A stretch of 64,000 nt of DNA, taken from positions 99,977 to 163,976 of the forward strand of contig NZ_OBDY01000024.1 in the NCBI RefSeq assembly GCF_900215205.1, written 5' to 3'. The stretch is from Paractinoplanes atraurantiacus (lineage in GTDB: Bacteria > Actinomycetota > Actinomycetes > Mycobacteriales > Micromonosporaceae). Below, piece by piece: positions 50,789-60,422 of this stretch (positions within the stretch are counted from its first letter, which is position 1; each line of letters opens with the position of its first letter). The position numbers and the translations under genes are program-made. The notes under the pieces are model-generated. The model ran no database searches. It saw nothing but the letters and a program-made list of their open reading frames with translations, and was not told the DNA's origin.

Positions 50789-52284
50789 CCGGCGGCCGGC
50801 GCCAGGTCGCGGTGGTGGCGGGTCCACGTGCCCTTGCCCTGGCGCTTGGCCGCGTACATGGCCAGGTCGGCGTCGCGCACCAGCGAGTCGACGTCGTCGT
50901 CGCGGGTGGCGCAGGCGATGCCGATGCTGGCGTTGGCGCGCACGGCCGTCTCCTCGAACGGGATCGGGTCGGCCAGCTCGCGCAGGATCCGCTCCGACGT
51001 GTGCTCGGCGCCCTCGGCGTCGCAGTCGCGCAGCAGGACGGCGAACTCGTCGCCGCCGAGGCGGGCCACCACGTCGCCCGGGCGCACGCAGGCGGTCAGC
51101 TTGCCGCCGACGCCGGCCAGCAGCACGTCGCCGGCCGCGTGGCCCAGGGTGTCGTTGACGGCCTTGAAGCCGTCCAGGTCGATCAGCAGCAGCGAGGTGC
51201 TGCGGGCCTCGCCGTCGCGCAGCGCGAGGGTGACCTCCTCGTGGAAGTGGGTGCGGTTGGCCAGGCCGGTCAGCCCGTCGTAGAGGGCCTGGTGCCGCAG
51301 CCGGGCCTCGTGCTCGCGCAGCTGGTCGATGAGGCGGTTGTTCTCATGGAACGCGGCCAGCTGCCGGCAGACGACCAGCACCACGATGACGCCCAGGCCG
51401 GCCATGGCGCCCCACAGGCGCGGCTGCGGGCCGGCCGGCGTCTCGAGGACGACCGTGGTGAAGGCCACGGCGATCGAGCCGTACGGCAGAAGGCTGTAGG
51501 GACGGCGCCGCCGTGACCCGAACGCCGAGCCCTGGTCGAACCGGGCCACGTCCTCCTGGATCCGCGCGCCCAGCCCGATCAGCAGCGACGGCAGCAGGCG
51601 CACGACGAAGATGTACGGCTCGAGCGTGCCGTCGGGGTTCGGCTCCAGGAAGAAGCCGATGCTGTTGATACCAGCCGAGACGATCATCGGGATGGCCGCG
51701 GCCCTGTGCATGGGCGCGTTGCCGCTGAGCACCAGCTTCACCGCGGCGAAGCACGAGGTGAGGATGACGCAGCCGGCGGCCAGCGTCCCGGCGATGTTGC
51801 CGCCGTCCTGCTGCGACGGCTCGATGGCGAAGCAGTACGCCACGACGGCCCCGCCGACCAGCACGGTCGACGAGTCGAGCCAGAACGCCACCTTCTCCCG
51901 GCGCGAGCTGCCCGGAATCGGGTGCAGCAGCATCGCCACGATGATGGCGCCCAGCCCCACCGCGAACAGCAGCCCCTGCACCGGCCCACCGGCCGTGTCC
52001 TTCTGGCCGTGCCCGGCGAGCGCGGTGAGCGCCTGCACGGTGTCGCCGACGGTGAACAGCACCCCGGCCACCGTCATGACCAGCCAGAACCGCCGGATCG
52101 CCCCGGTCGCCATCCGGTGCACGCGCCAGGCCGACCAGGCCAGCAGCGCGTCGAGCGGCGGCTGGAACGCCCAGAAGGCCCGCACCTGGTCGTTGGCGGC
52201 GTCGAGGGCGTAGAGCACCCCGGCGCCGGCCAGCGTCCACAGCACGGCCGCCAGCACGAGCGGATCGCGGAGAAGACGGTTCAC
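50785..52284 (-). CDS. Diguanylate cyclase (multi-helix membrane domain plus GGDEF)
   Basis: A 499-residue protein: about eight to nine N-terminal membrane helices, a short coiled-coil linker (HENNRLIDQLREHEARL), then a GGDEF domain. The active site GGDEF (410-414) is intact and an RPGD inhibitory-site motif (401-404) lies five residues before it, so it should make c-di-GMP and be product-inhibited. The GTG/ATG start is at 52284. Confidence 0.92.
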   Translation of the reverse strand: MNRLLRDPLVLAAVLWTLAGAGVLYALDAANDQVRAFWAFQPPLDALLAWSAWRVHRMATGAIRRFWLVMTVAGVLFTVGDTVQALTALAGHGQKDTAGGPVQGLLFAVGLGAIIVAMLLHPIPGSSRREKVAFWLDSSTVLVGGAVVAYCFAIEPSQQDGGNIAGTLAAGCVILTSCFAAVKLVLSGNAPMHRAAAIPMIVSAGINSIGFFLEPNPDGTLEPYIFVVRLLPSLLIGLGARIQEDVARFDQGSAFGSRRRRPYSLLPYGSIAVAFTTVVLETPAGPQPRLWGAMAGLGVIVVLVVCRQLAAFHENNRLIDQLREHEARLRHQALYDGLTGLANRTHFHEEVTLALRDGEARSTSLLLIDLDGFKAVNDTLGHAAGDVLLAGVGGKLTACVRPGDVVARLGGDEFAVLLRDCDAEGAEHTSERILRELADPIPFEETAVRANASIGIACATRDDDVDSLVRDADLAMYAAKRQGKGTWTRHHRDLAPAAG

Positions 52285-52335
52285 CTCTGCGGTATCGGTC
52301 GTTCCCGCGACAGACTGAGGATTCGACGTTCCCCT

Positions 52336-52512
52336 TTACCGGCTTGACGGTGGTGCCGCCCGGTCCGGGCACAGGTCCAGGGCCAGGCGGCCGAACGCGT
52401 CGGCAACCACGTCGCCCCGGCAGGGCACGCCGCCGGCCAGCGTTCTGGACCAGGCGTGGAAGTCGCCGCGCACCGTCTGCCCGCAGCGCACCTCGAAGCC
52501 GATCGTGGTCAC
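52336..52512 (-). CDS. Small hypothetical protein
   Basis: A 58-residue frame (GTG at 52512, TAA at 52336) MTTIGFEVRCGQTVRG... containing four Cys and a GC-rich third-position bias. It lies between the cyclase and the ankyrin gene and is divergent from the latter. Weak support; may be chance. Confidence 0.4.
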   Translation of the reverse strand: MTTIGFEVRCGQTVRGDFHAWSRTLAGGVPCRGDVVADAFGRLALDLCPDRAAPPSSR

Positions 52513-52556
52513 CGCGGGAGCATAGGGCCGTGCCGGATCGGGCAGGATGGGCGGCC

Positions 52557-54071
52557 GTGGAACCTACGGTGATCGCCGCGGCGCGCGACGGGGACCTGGC
52601 TGCGCTGCGGCGGCTGCTCGGCGCGGATCCGGCGGCGGTGGGCGCGCGCGGCTGGATGGGCGAGACGGCGTTGCACGCGGCGGCCGCCTCCGGGGCGGTC
52701 GAGGCGGTTCGGATGCTGATCGGGGCCGGGGCTCCGGCGCGGGCCCGGCGCGACAACGGGGACACGGCGCTGCACCGGGCGGCGACCGGCGAGATCGCCG
52801 CGTTGCTGGTCCGGGCCCTCCGCGACGTCACGCCCGATCAGCACAACGAGTTCGGGCAGACGCCGCTGCACTGCGCCCGGGACCGCGAGGTCACCGAGGT
52901 GTTGCTGCGCTGCCGCGCCGCACTCTCGGAGCGAGATCGATTCGGCCGCACGGCGTTGCACGGCGCCCCCGAAAGCAAAGCCCGGGTCCTCCTGGAAGCC
53001 GGGGCCGAGATCGACCCCCGGGACAACCACGGTCAGACGCCGCTGCACCGGGCCGTGCACGCCGCCGACGCCGAGGCGGTGGCCCTGCTTCTGGCGAAAG
53101 GCGCCGATCCGGCCGTACGGGATGACAACGGCCGAACCCCGATCCACCTCGCCCGCGAGCGCGGGTCGACGACACTGGCCGCGTCGACCGTGTCGCTGGC
53201 CGAGCCGGACACCGTCGTCGATGGCCGGCAGAGTGCCCTGCGCCTGGGCCGGGACGACGGCGTGGCGTTCAGTGTCGCCGGGCACGCCACCCTGGTCCGC
53301 TGGCGGATCGGCCCGGTGCCGCGGCCCGAGGTGATCGTCCCGACCGAGCACATCGCCTTCCGTGACCTGGCCGTCCACCCGCACCGGCCGCTCATCGTGG
53401 TCGCACCCGTCGGCGCGCCGGCCGAGCTTCGCGGCGACGACCTCGCGACGCCCGGCCCGCTCCCCGGCCTCGGCGATGTCACCGCCCTGTCCTTCTCCCC
53501 GGACGGCCGCCGGCTCGCCGCGGCCACGGATGACGAGCGCGTGGTGCTGTACGACCTCGCCACCCGCCGGATCACCGCCGGCGCCGAGGCCGGCGAGCGC
53601 AACGACTGCGTGGCCTTCTCCCCCGACGGCTCGATGCTGGCCACGACGTGCGCTTTCCAGGCCGGCGCTCATGTCCGCCTCGACCGGGTCACGCCCGAAG
53701 GCGGCCTGGAACCCGTCGCCGTGATCGAGCCGATCGCCGGCGACGAGATGCCGGCCGCCGTGTTCACCCCCGACGGTCACCGCCTGGTGCTCTGGACCGG
53801 CCGCGACCTGCTCCTGACCGACACCGCCGGCACCGTGATCTGGCGGCGCTCCTTCGACGGCCCGCGGGTCGCTTCCTCACGCCCCGGCCTCTCGGCGGAC
53901 GGCGGGACGATCGTGCTGGGACTCGGCGGTGTGGTCCTGGCGCTGGCGGTCAAGGATGGCCGTCATCTCTCCGTACGGCCGATCGACGGCCTCACCACCA
54001 CGACGGCCGTAACCAGATCCGGGACCGTCGTCGTCGCCACCGGCCAAGGCTTGCGGGTCGTCGAGAGCTGA
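52557..54071 (+). CDS. Ankyrin-repeat / WD40-like beta-propeller fusion
   Basis: A 504-residue protein with about five ankyrin repeats in residues 1-200 (G-x-TALHxAA, GQTPLHCA, GRTPIHLA units), followed by a propeller-like part (FSPDGRRLAAATDDERVVLYDLA and similar blades). The GTG at 52557 was chosen from AGGATGG. No signal peptide. Both parts are protein-interaction modules; a scaffold role is inference. Confidence 0.75.
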   Translation: MEPTVIAAARDGDLAALRRLLGADPAAVGARGWMGETALHAAAASGAVEAVRMLIGAGAPARARRDNGDTALHRAATGEIAALLVRALRDVTPDQHNEFGQTPLHCARDREVTEVLLRCRAALSERDRFGRTALHGAPESKARVLLEAGAEIDPRDNHGQTPLHRAVHAADAEAVALLLAKGADPAVRDDNGRTPIHLARERGSTTLAASTVSLAEPDTVVDGRQSALRLGRDDGVAFSVAGHATLVRWRIGPVPRPEVIVPTEHIAFRDLAVHPHRPLIVVAPVGAPAELRGDDLATPGPLPGLGDVTALSFSPDGRRLAAATDDERVVLYDLATRRITAGAEAGERNDCVAFSPDGSMLATTCAFQAGAHVRLDRVTPEGGLEPVAVIEPIAGDEMPAAVFTPDGHRLVLWTGRDLLLTDTAGTVIWRRSFDGPRVASSRPGLSADGGTIVLGLGGVVLALAVKDGRHLSVRPIDGLTTTTAVTRSGTVVVATGQGLRVVES

Positions 54072-54077
54072 CCGGCG

Positions 54078-54920
54078 CTATCGGCTTGCGGGGAAGGGCT
54101 CGGTGCCGAGCACGCTGAGCAGGGCCAGGGCCTCGGCGTCCGGGGAGCCGACCGGGGCGCTGTAGAGGACCAGGTGCTGGTCGCTGTCGTTCAGGGTCAT
54201 CGAGTCGCAGTCGACGGTGACCCGGCCGACGACCGGGTGGTGGAAGGTCTTCCTGATGGCGGGGGCGGGCTGGACGTCGTGGCGGTCCCAGAGGCGGGCG
54301 AAGTCGGTGCTGCCGTCGCGCAGATCCTGGACGAGGGTGGTCACGGCGGGATCGGACGGGTATTTGGCCAGGGTGGCGCGCAACTCCATGACGACGTGGT
54401 GGCGGAACTCGGAGACGTCGGAGACGCCGTAGAGACGGCGCTCGGGGCTGAGGAACGCCTTCCGGGCCAGGTTGCGGTCGGCCGGCTCCAGGGCGCCGAA
54501 GTCCTCCATCAGGGCGGCGGCCAGGTCGTTCCAGGCGAGCACGTCGAAGGTCGCCGAGGTCACGAAGGCCGCGGTCTGCGGGAGGCGCTCGATCAGGGCC
54601 AGGATGCTCGGGCGTACGTCGCGGCGGTGCAGGCCGGTGCGGGCGGGTGCGGTGCCGGCCAGGACGTGCAGGTGCTCGGACTCGGCGCCGGTCAGGCGCA
54701 GGGCGGCCGCGATGCCGGCCAGGACCTCGGCCGACGGGCGGGGCGCGCGGCCCTGCTCGAGGCGCACGTAGTACTCGGTGGAGATGTGGGCGAGCACGGC
54801 CACCTCCTCGCGGCGGAGGCCGGGCGTACGGCGGCGGGGGCCGGACGGGAGGTTCACGTCCTCGGGGCGGAGCCGCTCACGACGCGTACGAAGGAAAGCT
54901 CCTAGTTCCTGCTTGTCCAT
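54078..54920 (-). CDS. XRE-family regulator with MmyB-like ligand-binding domain
   Basis: A 280-residue protein: HTH (residues 1-80, LRREEVAVLAHISTEYYVRLEQG) and an MmyB-like C-terminal domain (FDVLAWNDLAAAL, HDVQPAPAIRKTFHHP). The ATG at 54920 starts MDKQELGAFL. Divergent from an SDR at 55008, the usual target arrangement. Confidence 0.9.
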   Translation of the reverse strand: MDKQELGAFLRTRRERLRPEDVNLPSGPRRRTPGLRREEVAVLAHISTEYYVRLEQGRAPRPSAEVLAGIAAALRLTGAESEHLHVLAGTAPARTGLHRRDVRPSILALIERLPQTAAFVTSATFDVLAWNDLAAALMEDFGALEPADRNLARKAFLSPERRLYGVSDVSEFRHHVVMELRATLAKYPSDPAVTTLVQDLRDGSTDFARLWDRHDVQPAPAIRKTFHHPVVGRVTVDCDSMTLNDSDQHLVLYSAPVGSPDAEALALLSVLGTEPFPASR

Positions 54921-55007
54921 GAGGTCCAGTCTGCGCGCTGCGTCGCGGCGGAGCCTGGTACCACCTGTGCCTGTTTGCGGGGCGCGGGCGCGGCGAGGCT
55001 TTCCGGC

Positions 55008-55766
55008 ATGACAGACATGCTGACCGGCAAGGTCATTTTCATCACCGGGGCCAGCCGAGGCATCGGCGCCGCCGCGGCCCGTCTCTTCGCCCAGGAGGGC
55101 GCGGCCGTCGTGCTCGCCTCCCGGGGCACCGAAGCCCTCGAGCGGATCGTCAAAGAGATCCGGGCCGAGGGTGGTGTCGCCGACGCCGTGGCCCTGGACC
55201 TTTCCTCCACCGAGAGCATCCGCGCCGCGATCAGCCGCGTCGAGGAGCTGCACGGGCGGCTCGACGGTGCCTTCAACAACGGCGCGGTCATCCAGCAGCC
55301 CGGCCCGCTCGACACCACCGGCGACGAGGACATCCAGCAGCAGTTCGAGGTGAACTTCCGCGCGCACTGGACGGCCATGAACGCGGAGGCGGCCCTCATG
55401 CGGGCGGGCGGTGGCGGGGCGATCGTCAACACGTCGAGCATCGGCAGCCGAAGGGCGAATCCGGCGCTTCCCGCGTACGGGGCGATGAAGCGCGCCCTGA
55501 ACAGCATCACCGAGACGGCGGCGGTGACGTGGGCACCCCAGCACATCCGGGTCAACGGCATCACCCCCGGCGGCACGGCCACCGAGATGATCGACGCGTG
55601 GGAGGCGGCGACCCCGGGCGTCGTGGACCGCATCACGGCGTCGACCCCGATGGGCCGGATGGCCGAACCCCGCGAGATCGCCGAGGTGGCCGCCTGGCTG
55701 CTCAGCGACCGCGCTTCCTGGGTCAGCGGCGCCATCATCCCGGTCGACGGCGGCGCCGGCGCCTGA
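55008..55766 (+). CDS. Short-chain dehydrogenase/reductase
   Basis: A 252-residue classical SDR: TGASRGIG (13-20), NNGA (90-93), catalytic Ser near 143, Tyr157 and Lys161 (YGAMK). The ATG at 55008 is preferred. Probably controlled by the divergent XRE regulator. Substrate unknown. Confidence 0.9.
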   Translation: MTDMLTGKVIFITGASRGIGAAAARLFAQEGAAVVLASRGTEALERIVKEIRAEGGVADAVALDLSSTESIRAAISRVEELHGRLDGAFNNGAVIQQPGPLDTTGDEDIQQQFEVNFRAHWTAMNAEAALMRAGGGGAIVNTSSIGSRRANPALPAYGAMKRALNSITETAAVTWAPQHIRVNGITPGGTATEMIDAWEAATPGVVDRITASTPMGRMAEPREIAEVAAWLLSDRASWVSGAIIPVDGGAGA

Positions 55767-55833
55767 CCCTGGCCCGCCCCGGCCAGTGCCCGGCCCTGGG
55801 GCGCACGGCGGAAAACCGCGCCAGGGTCGGGGC

Positions 55834-56181
55834 ATGTGGTCATCCGAAGAAGTAGAGCTCCTCGCCGCAAGCCCGTCGCTGGTGCTGAGCGTGGGCCGGG
55901 AAAGGCACGAAGGCGTCGAGCTGGGCATGGTGGTGGTCGACGGAGGCTTGTACGTACGGGCGTTCCGCGGCCGCCGCTCGGCCTGGTTCCAAGCCGCCCT
56001 GACCGACCCACACGGTCACATCTCCACCACCGGCTTGGAACGCGACGTCCTTCTGTCAGCCGACCCCGGCCCGGCCGAGACGCTGGACGCCGCGTACCGA
56101 GCCAAATACGGCGCCAACGCGGGCCTGGTCGCAGGCCCGCAGGCCCACGAGGCGACTTTGCGCATCGCCCCGAGCCGCTAG
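55834..56181 (+). CDS. DUF2255-family protein
   Basis: A 115-residue protein (WSSEEVELLAASPSLVLSVGR, then AYRAKYGANAG) fitting the DUF2255 pattern. Followed 11 bp later by the YCII gene. Function unknown. Confidence 0.7.
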   Translation: MWSSEEVELLAASPSLVLSVGRERHEGVELGMVVVDGGLYVRAFRGRRSAWFQAALTDPHGHISTTGLERDVLLSADPGPAETLDAAYRAKYGANAGLVAGPQAHEATLRIAPSR

Positions 56182-56191
56182 GCTCGCCGTC

Positions 56192-56551
56192 GTGGTCGCA
56201 CCGGAGAGCCAGTCGCCATTGCCGCAGTTCATCATTCTCGTGTACGAGCGGGAGGTGCCGGACAGCGCGGCGGCGGCCTCCCCCACGGTGCTCGAAGCCC
56301 ACATGTGGCTCCCTCACAAGATCGCCGAGACGGGCGGCCGGATCATCGCGGGGCACGCCGCGCGCAACGCCTCGGCCGGTGTGTCGATCCGCGACAACGT
56401 GGTGAGCAGCGGGACGCTCCTGGAAGGCGAGCAGACGTTCGCCGGCTACTTCATCGTGGAAGCCTCCGACCTCGACCACGCCGTCTGGATCGGCCGCATG
56501 ATCCCGACCAGCGACGGGTGGGTCGAGGTCCGCCCGCTCGTCACCGCGTAG
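56192..56551 (+). CDS. YCII-related domain protein
   Basis: A 119-residue ferredoxin-like-fold protein (MWLPHKIAETGGRIIAG, DGWVEVRPL end). YCII proteins are often linked to ECF sigma factors, but none is here. GTG start at 56192. Confidence 0.75.
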   Translation: MVAPESQSPLPQFIILVYEREVPDSAAAASPTVLEAHMWLPHKIAETGGRIIAGHAARNASAGVSIRDNVVSSGTLLEGEQTFAGYFIVEASDLDHAVWIGRMIPTSDGWVEVRPLVTA

Positions 56552-56825
56552 TGGACGTCGCCTGGAGCGATCCCGCCGGAACGTTCAAGTACCGATCGGC
56601 GGGGTCATCCACCAGGAGGTCTGCTTCTTCTACGCGATCTCCTGGCCGGACGGAGTCCCGTCCGGCTCGGTGCATGACCGGGACGGCCACCGTTTCCGCT
56701 GGGTCCGCCTCGCCGACCTGGCCGGTCTGCGCTTCCTGCCGCCCGAGATCACCGGCTTGCTGACGGACCAGAGCTCCGAGCTCCGGCATCTCGCCTTCGA
56801 CCGCCGCCCGCCGGCGGCCCCGTGA
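56552..56825 (+). pseudogene. NUDIX hydrolase remnant
   Basis: A start-proximal scrap DVAWSDPAGTFKY and a frame-shifted C-terminal part (IGGVIHQEVCFFYAISW, RFRWVRLADLAGLRFLPP, ending LRHLAFDRR) resemble NUDIX hydrolases, but the catalytic NUDIX box between them is missing. A decayed gene. Confidence 0.65.
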
Positions 56826-56842
56826 TGCGGTAAACACGTCGC

Positions 56843-57175
56843 ATGACGACATCGGAGCCGCCGCCGACCGTGGTGCCGCCGGGCGGCGGGCGTGTGGGGC
56901 GCAGTTGGGAAGAGACGATGGCGGCTCGTGCGGCCGCGCGTGCCGCCCAGCGCATCGAGCGCCGACGTCGCCCGCTGGTGCCGGATCGCCCTGGCCATGA
57001 GGGCCACCACCTGCATCGGATGCCGGACGGCACCGCGTGTTTCTGCGGTGACGGCTTTCCGGACGTCTGCCTCGTGAACGCTGGAGAAGACGCTGATTGG
57101 TGGGCTTCGCAACGATGCCCGGTTTGTGATCGACAGGGTGCGGTGCTGGAAGGCGGCCCGGCGGACTCGGCATGA
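56843..57175 (+). CDS. Small Cys-rich hypothetical protein
   Basis: A 110-residue basic protein whose C-terminal third has CFCGDGFPDVC and CPVCDRQG, a possible zinc ribbon. The N-terminus is Arg/Ala-rich. Function unknown. Confidence 0.55.
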   Translation: MTTSEPPPTVVPPGGGRVGRSWEETMAARAAARAAQRIERRRRPLVPDRPGHEGHHLHRMPDGTACFCGDGFPDVCLVNAGEDADWWASQRCPVCDRQGAVLEGGPADSA

Positions 57176-57239
57176 CTGCTGTGACACGTTGGGAAAGGCC
57201 GGTTTGGGGGCGCGTGCGCTCGCGCGAGAGGATCGGGGT

Positions 57240-60200
57240 GTGGATCTGCGCGTGACGCTGCTCGGCGACTTTCAGGTGGCCGTCGGTGGCGCCGCTGTGC
57301 CCGTGCCCGGGGCGCGCCTTCGAGGGCTGCTCGTGCGGCTGGCGCTGGCCGGTGGGCGGGCGGTGCCGCCGGACGTGCTGGTCGAGGCGCTCTGGGCCGA
57401 GGAGCCGCCCGGTGACCCGGTCAATGCCCTGCAATCGCTGGTGTCGCGGCTGCGGCGGCTTCTCGGTGGCGCTGACTTCGTGGCGCAGGCGCAGGGTGGC
57501 TACCGGCTCGCGGTGACCGATGATGACGTCGACGCGCTGCGCTTCGAGCGGCTGGCCGCCGAGGGGCGCACCGAGACCGCCAAGCTGAGCGCGGCCGTCG
57601 AGCTCTGGGGCGACCCGGCCGCGATCGCCTCGGTGGCGCCGGCCACGGCGCACCGGCTGACGCAGGTGGCGCGGGAGGCGATCGCCGGGCTGGCCGAGGC
57701 CGAGCTGCGAGCGGGACAACCGGAGGCGGCGGCCGCCCGGCTGACCGCGCTGCTGGCCGAGGACCCGGTGCACGAGCGGGCCGCCGTGCTGCTCATGGAG
57801 GCGCTCGCGGCGCAGGGGCGGCCGGCCGAAGGGCTCGCCGTCTACGAGCGGATCCGGGAAGCGCTGGCCGAGCGGCTCGGCGTCGATCCCGGCGCCTCCC
57901 TGCGGGAGGAGCATCTGCGGCTGCTGCGCTACCGACCCGAGGCGCGGGCCGAGGCCAAAGGCAACCTGCCGGCCCCGCTGACCAGCTTCGTCGGGCGGGA
58001 CGACGATCTCGCCCGGATCGACACGCTGCTCACCACCGGGCGGCTCGTCACCGTCGTCGGGCCCGGTGGGGCCGGCAAGACGCGGCTGGCGATCGAGGCG
58101 GCCCGGCGGCGACGGCACGAATATCGGGACGGGGCCTGGCTGGTCGACCTGTCGTCCGTCACCGAGCCGTCGAAGGTGGGCGCGGCCCTGCTCGCGTCGA
58201 TCGGGCTGCGCGGGTCGGCCATGTTCGACGCCCGGCTGCGGGCCGACGGCGACGAGCTCGACGTGCTGGCCGATCAGCTCAACGGGCGGGAGAGCCTGCT
58301 CGTCGTCGACAACTGCGAGCACCTGATCGACGCGATCGCGCATCTGATGGCGGCGCTGCTGCCGCGGGCGGCCGGGCTGCGCGTGCTGGCCACCAGCCGC
58401 GAGGCCCTGGCCATCGACGGCGAGGCGCTGGCGCCGCTCGGGCCGCTGGCGCTTCCGGAGCCGGGCGCGGGGGTCGGGGAGGCGCGCCGGTCGGCGTCGG
58501 TCCGGCTGTTCACGGAGCGGGCGGCCGCCGTACGACCGGGATTCGACGTCGATGAGGAGACGCTGGGCGGGATTCTGGAGGTGGTGCGCCGGCTCGACGG
58601 CATGCCGCTGGCGCTGGAGCTGGCGGCGGCGCGGCTGCGCACGATGTCGCTGGCCGAGCTGGCGGCCGGGCTGACCGACCGGTTCCGGCTGCTGACCACC
58701 GGGAGCCGCACGGCGATGCCGCGGCATCGCACGCTCCGGGCGGTCATCGCGTGGAGCTGGGACCTTTTGAGCGAGTACGAGCGTACGGTCGCCGAACGCG
58801 TCTCGATCCTGCCCGGCGGCGTCACGCCCGCCTCGGCCACCGCGGTCTGCGCCGGCACGGCGGTGCCGGCGGCCGAGATTCCCGACCTGCTCGCGGCCCT
58901 CGTCGACAAGTCGATGCTGCAACTGGCGCCGGAGGCCGGCCGCTACCGCATGCTGGAAACGCTGCGTGAGTACGGGATCGAGCAAGGCACCCTAGGTGAC
59001 GCCCGCGACCTCGCGGCCCGTTACCTGGCCACGCTCGTCGCCCGCAACGATCCGCGGCTGCGCGGCCCGGACCAGCTCGACGCGATGCGGGAGATCCGCG
59101 CCGAGTACGACAACGCCCTGGCCGCCCTGCGCCACCTCTGCGACATCGGCGACGCCGGCGGGGCGGTCGCCCTCGCGCTCGACCTGACCTGGTACTGGCA
59201 GATGTTCGGCCGGCACACCGACGCCGTCTACTGGCTGGGCGAGGCGCTGGCCTTGCCCGCGGCCGGGCCCACCCTGGAGCGGGACACGGCCGAGGCGATC
59301 CTGCTGCTCAACCGGGCCAGCGCGCAGAACGAGATCTTCGGCGACATCCTGGAGCACCGCCGCGAGGAGCTGCGGCAGCTGACCGATCGCCTCCTGGCCT
59401 ATCCGGAGCTGCCGGGGATGGCCGGTCCGCTGACCGCGCTGGCGCTGGCCTGGCTGCGGGAGAACGAGGCCTCGCTGACGATGCTCCGGCGGCTCATCGA
59501 CGGGCCCGACGAGTGGCTGGCCGCCCTGGCCCGGGTGTTCCGGGCCCAGCTGGCCGAGAACGAGGGCGGCCTCCTTCAGGTGCGCGAGGACGTGACGGCG
59601 GCCCTGGAGGCGTTCGGCCGGATCGGCGACCGCTGGGGGCTGGCCACCGTGCTGCCGACCCGGGCCATGGTGCGGCAGTACGACGGCGACCTGGAGGGGG
59701 CGCTGGCCGACCTGCGCCAGGCCCGGGCGGTGGCCCGCGAGTTCGGTTCGCTCAGCCTCACCGACGAGATCTTCATCGACCTGCGCTGGATCGACCTCAA
59801 CCTGCGGCTCGGCGAGAACGACCTGGCCATCGCGATGGCCGAGGAGGTTCGGGAGCGGGCCCGGCGCGCGATCTCGCCCGAGTTCCTCATCCTGATCAAC
59901 GCGCTCGAGGCGGGCATGTGGGTGCGGCTGGGCGACCTCGACCGGGCCGCGGCGCTGCTCGAGCAGGCCGAGACCGGCATGGACGAGCGGTACACGTACG
60001 GCGGGGACCACGGCCGGGCCATCGTCGGGTCCGTGCGGGCGTGGCTCTGCCTCGAGCTCGGCGACCTGGCCGGCGCCGAGCAGGCCCTGGCCCGGGCGTA
60101 CGAGGCGGGGCTGGAGTCGCACGACCTGCCGCTGATGTCGCTGGTCGCCGTCGGGGCGGCGGCGCTGGCCGGCGCGCACGGGCGGGCCGGCGACATGGCC

Positions 60201-60422
60201 GTGATGCTGGGTGCGGCGGCGCGGCTGCGGGGCGCCCACGACCGCACCGATCCGCAGGTGCACGAGCTCAGCCGCCGGGCCCGCAAGGCGCTCGGCGAGG
60301 ACGCCTTCGACGAGGCGTACGGCAAAGGGTGGAACCTGGACGGAAAGACGGCCTTGACCCAGGTCGACCCCGCCCGGCTCAGCCGGGCGGGGCTCCCACG
60401 TGTGCCATCAGATTTGGCTTAG
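57240..60422 (+). CDS. AfsR/SARP-like regulator with BTAD, NB-ARC ATPase and TPR
   Basis: A 1060-residue regulator: OmpR-like winged helix (about 1-85), BTAD domain (about 90-235), NB-ARC ATPase with P-loop VVGPGGAGKTRL near 270-280, and C-terminal TPR repeats. The GTG at 57240 follows an AGAGGA. It is convergent with the exporter genes and is of the type that activates secondary-metabolite clusters. Confidence 0.88.
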   Translation: MDLRVTLLGDFQVAVGGAAVPVPGARLRGLLVRLALAGGRAVPPDVLVEALWAEEPPGDPVNALQSLVSRLRRLLGGADFVAQAQGGYRLAVTDDDVDALRFERLAAEGRTETAKLSAAVELWGDPAAIASVAPATAHRLTQVAREAIAGLAEAELRAGQPEAAAARLTALLAEDPVHERAAVLLMEALAAQGRPAEGLAVYERIREALAERLGVDPGASLREEHLRLLRYRPEARAEAKGNLPAPLTSFVGRDDDLARIDTLLTTGRLVTVVGPGGAGKTRLAIEAARRRRHEYRDGAWLVDLSSVTEPSKVGAALLASIGLRGSAMFDARLRADGDELDVLADQLNGRESLLVVDNCEHLIDAIAHLMAALLPRAAGLRVLATSREALAIDGEALAPLGPLALPEPGAGVGEARRSASVRLFTERAAAVRPGFDVDEETLGGILEVVRRLDGMPLALELAAARLRTMSLAELAAGLTDRFRLLTTGSRTAMPRHRTLRAVIAWSWDLLSEYERTVAERVSILPGGVTPASATAVCAGTAVPAAEIPDLLAALVDKSMLQLAPEAGRYRMLETLREYGIEQGTLGDARDLAARYLATLVARNDPRLRGPDQLDAMREIRAEYDNALAALRHLCDIGDAGGAVALALDLTWYWQMFGRHTDAVYWLGEALALPAAGPTLERDTAEAILLLNRASAQNEIFGDILEHRREELRQLTDRLLAYPELPGMAGPLTALALAWLRENEASLTMLRRLIDGPDEWLAALARVFRAQLAENEGGLLQVREDVTAALEAFGRIGDRWGLATVLPTRAMVRQYDGDLEGALADLRQARAVAREFGSLSLTDEIFIDLRWIDLNLRLGENDLAIAMAEEVRERARRAISPEFLILINALEAGMWVRLGDLDRAAALLEQAETGMDERYTYGGDHGRAIVGSVRAWLCLELGDLAGAEQALARAYEAGLESHDLPLMSLVAVGAAALAGAHGRAGDMAVMLGAAARLRGAHDRTDPQVHELSRRARKALGEDAFDEAYGKGWNLDGKTALTQVDPARLSRAGLPRVPSDLA

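Noticed and set aside
54921..55928. N-terminal extension of the XRE regulator frame
   Set aside because: It is antisense to the SDR gene; the HTH domain starts at the ATG at 54920.
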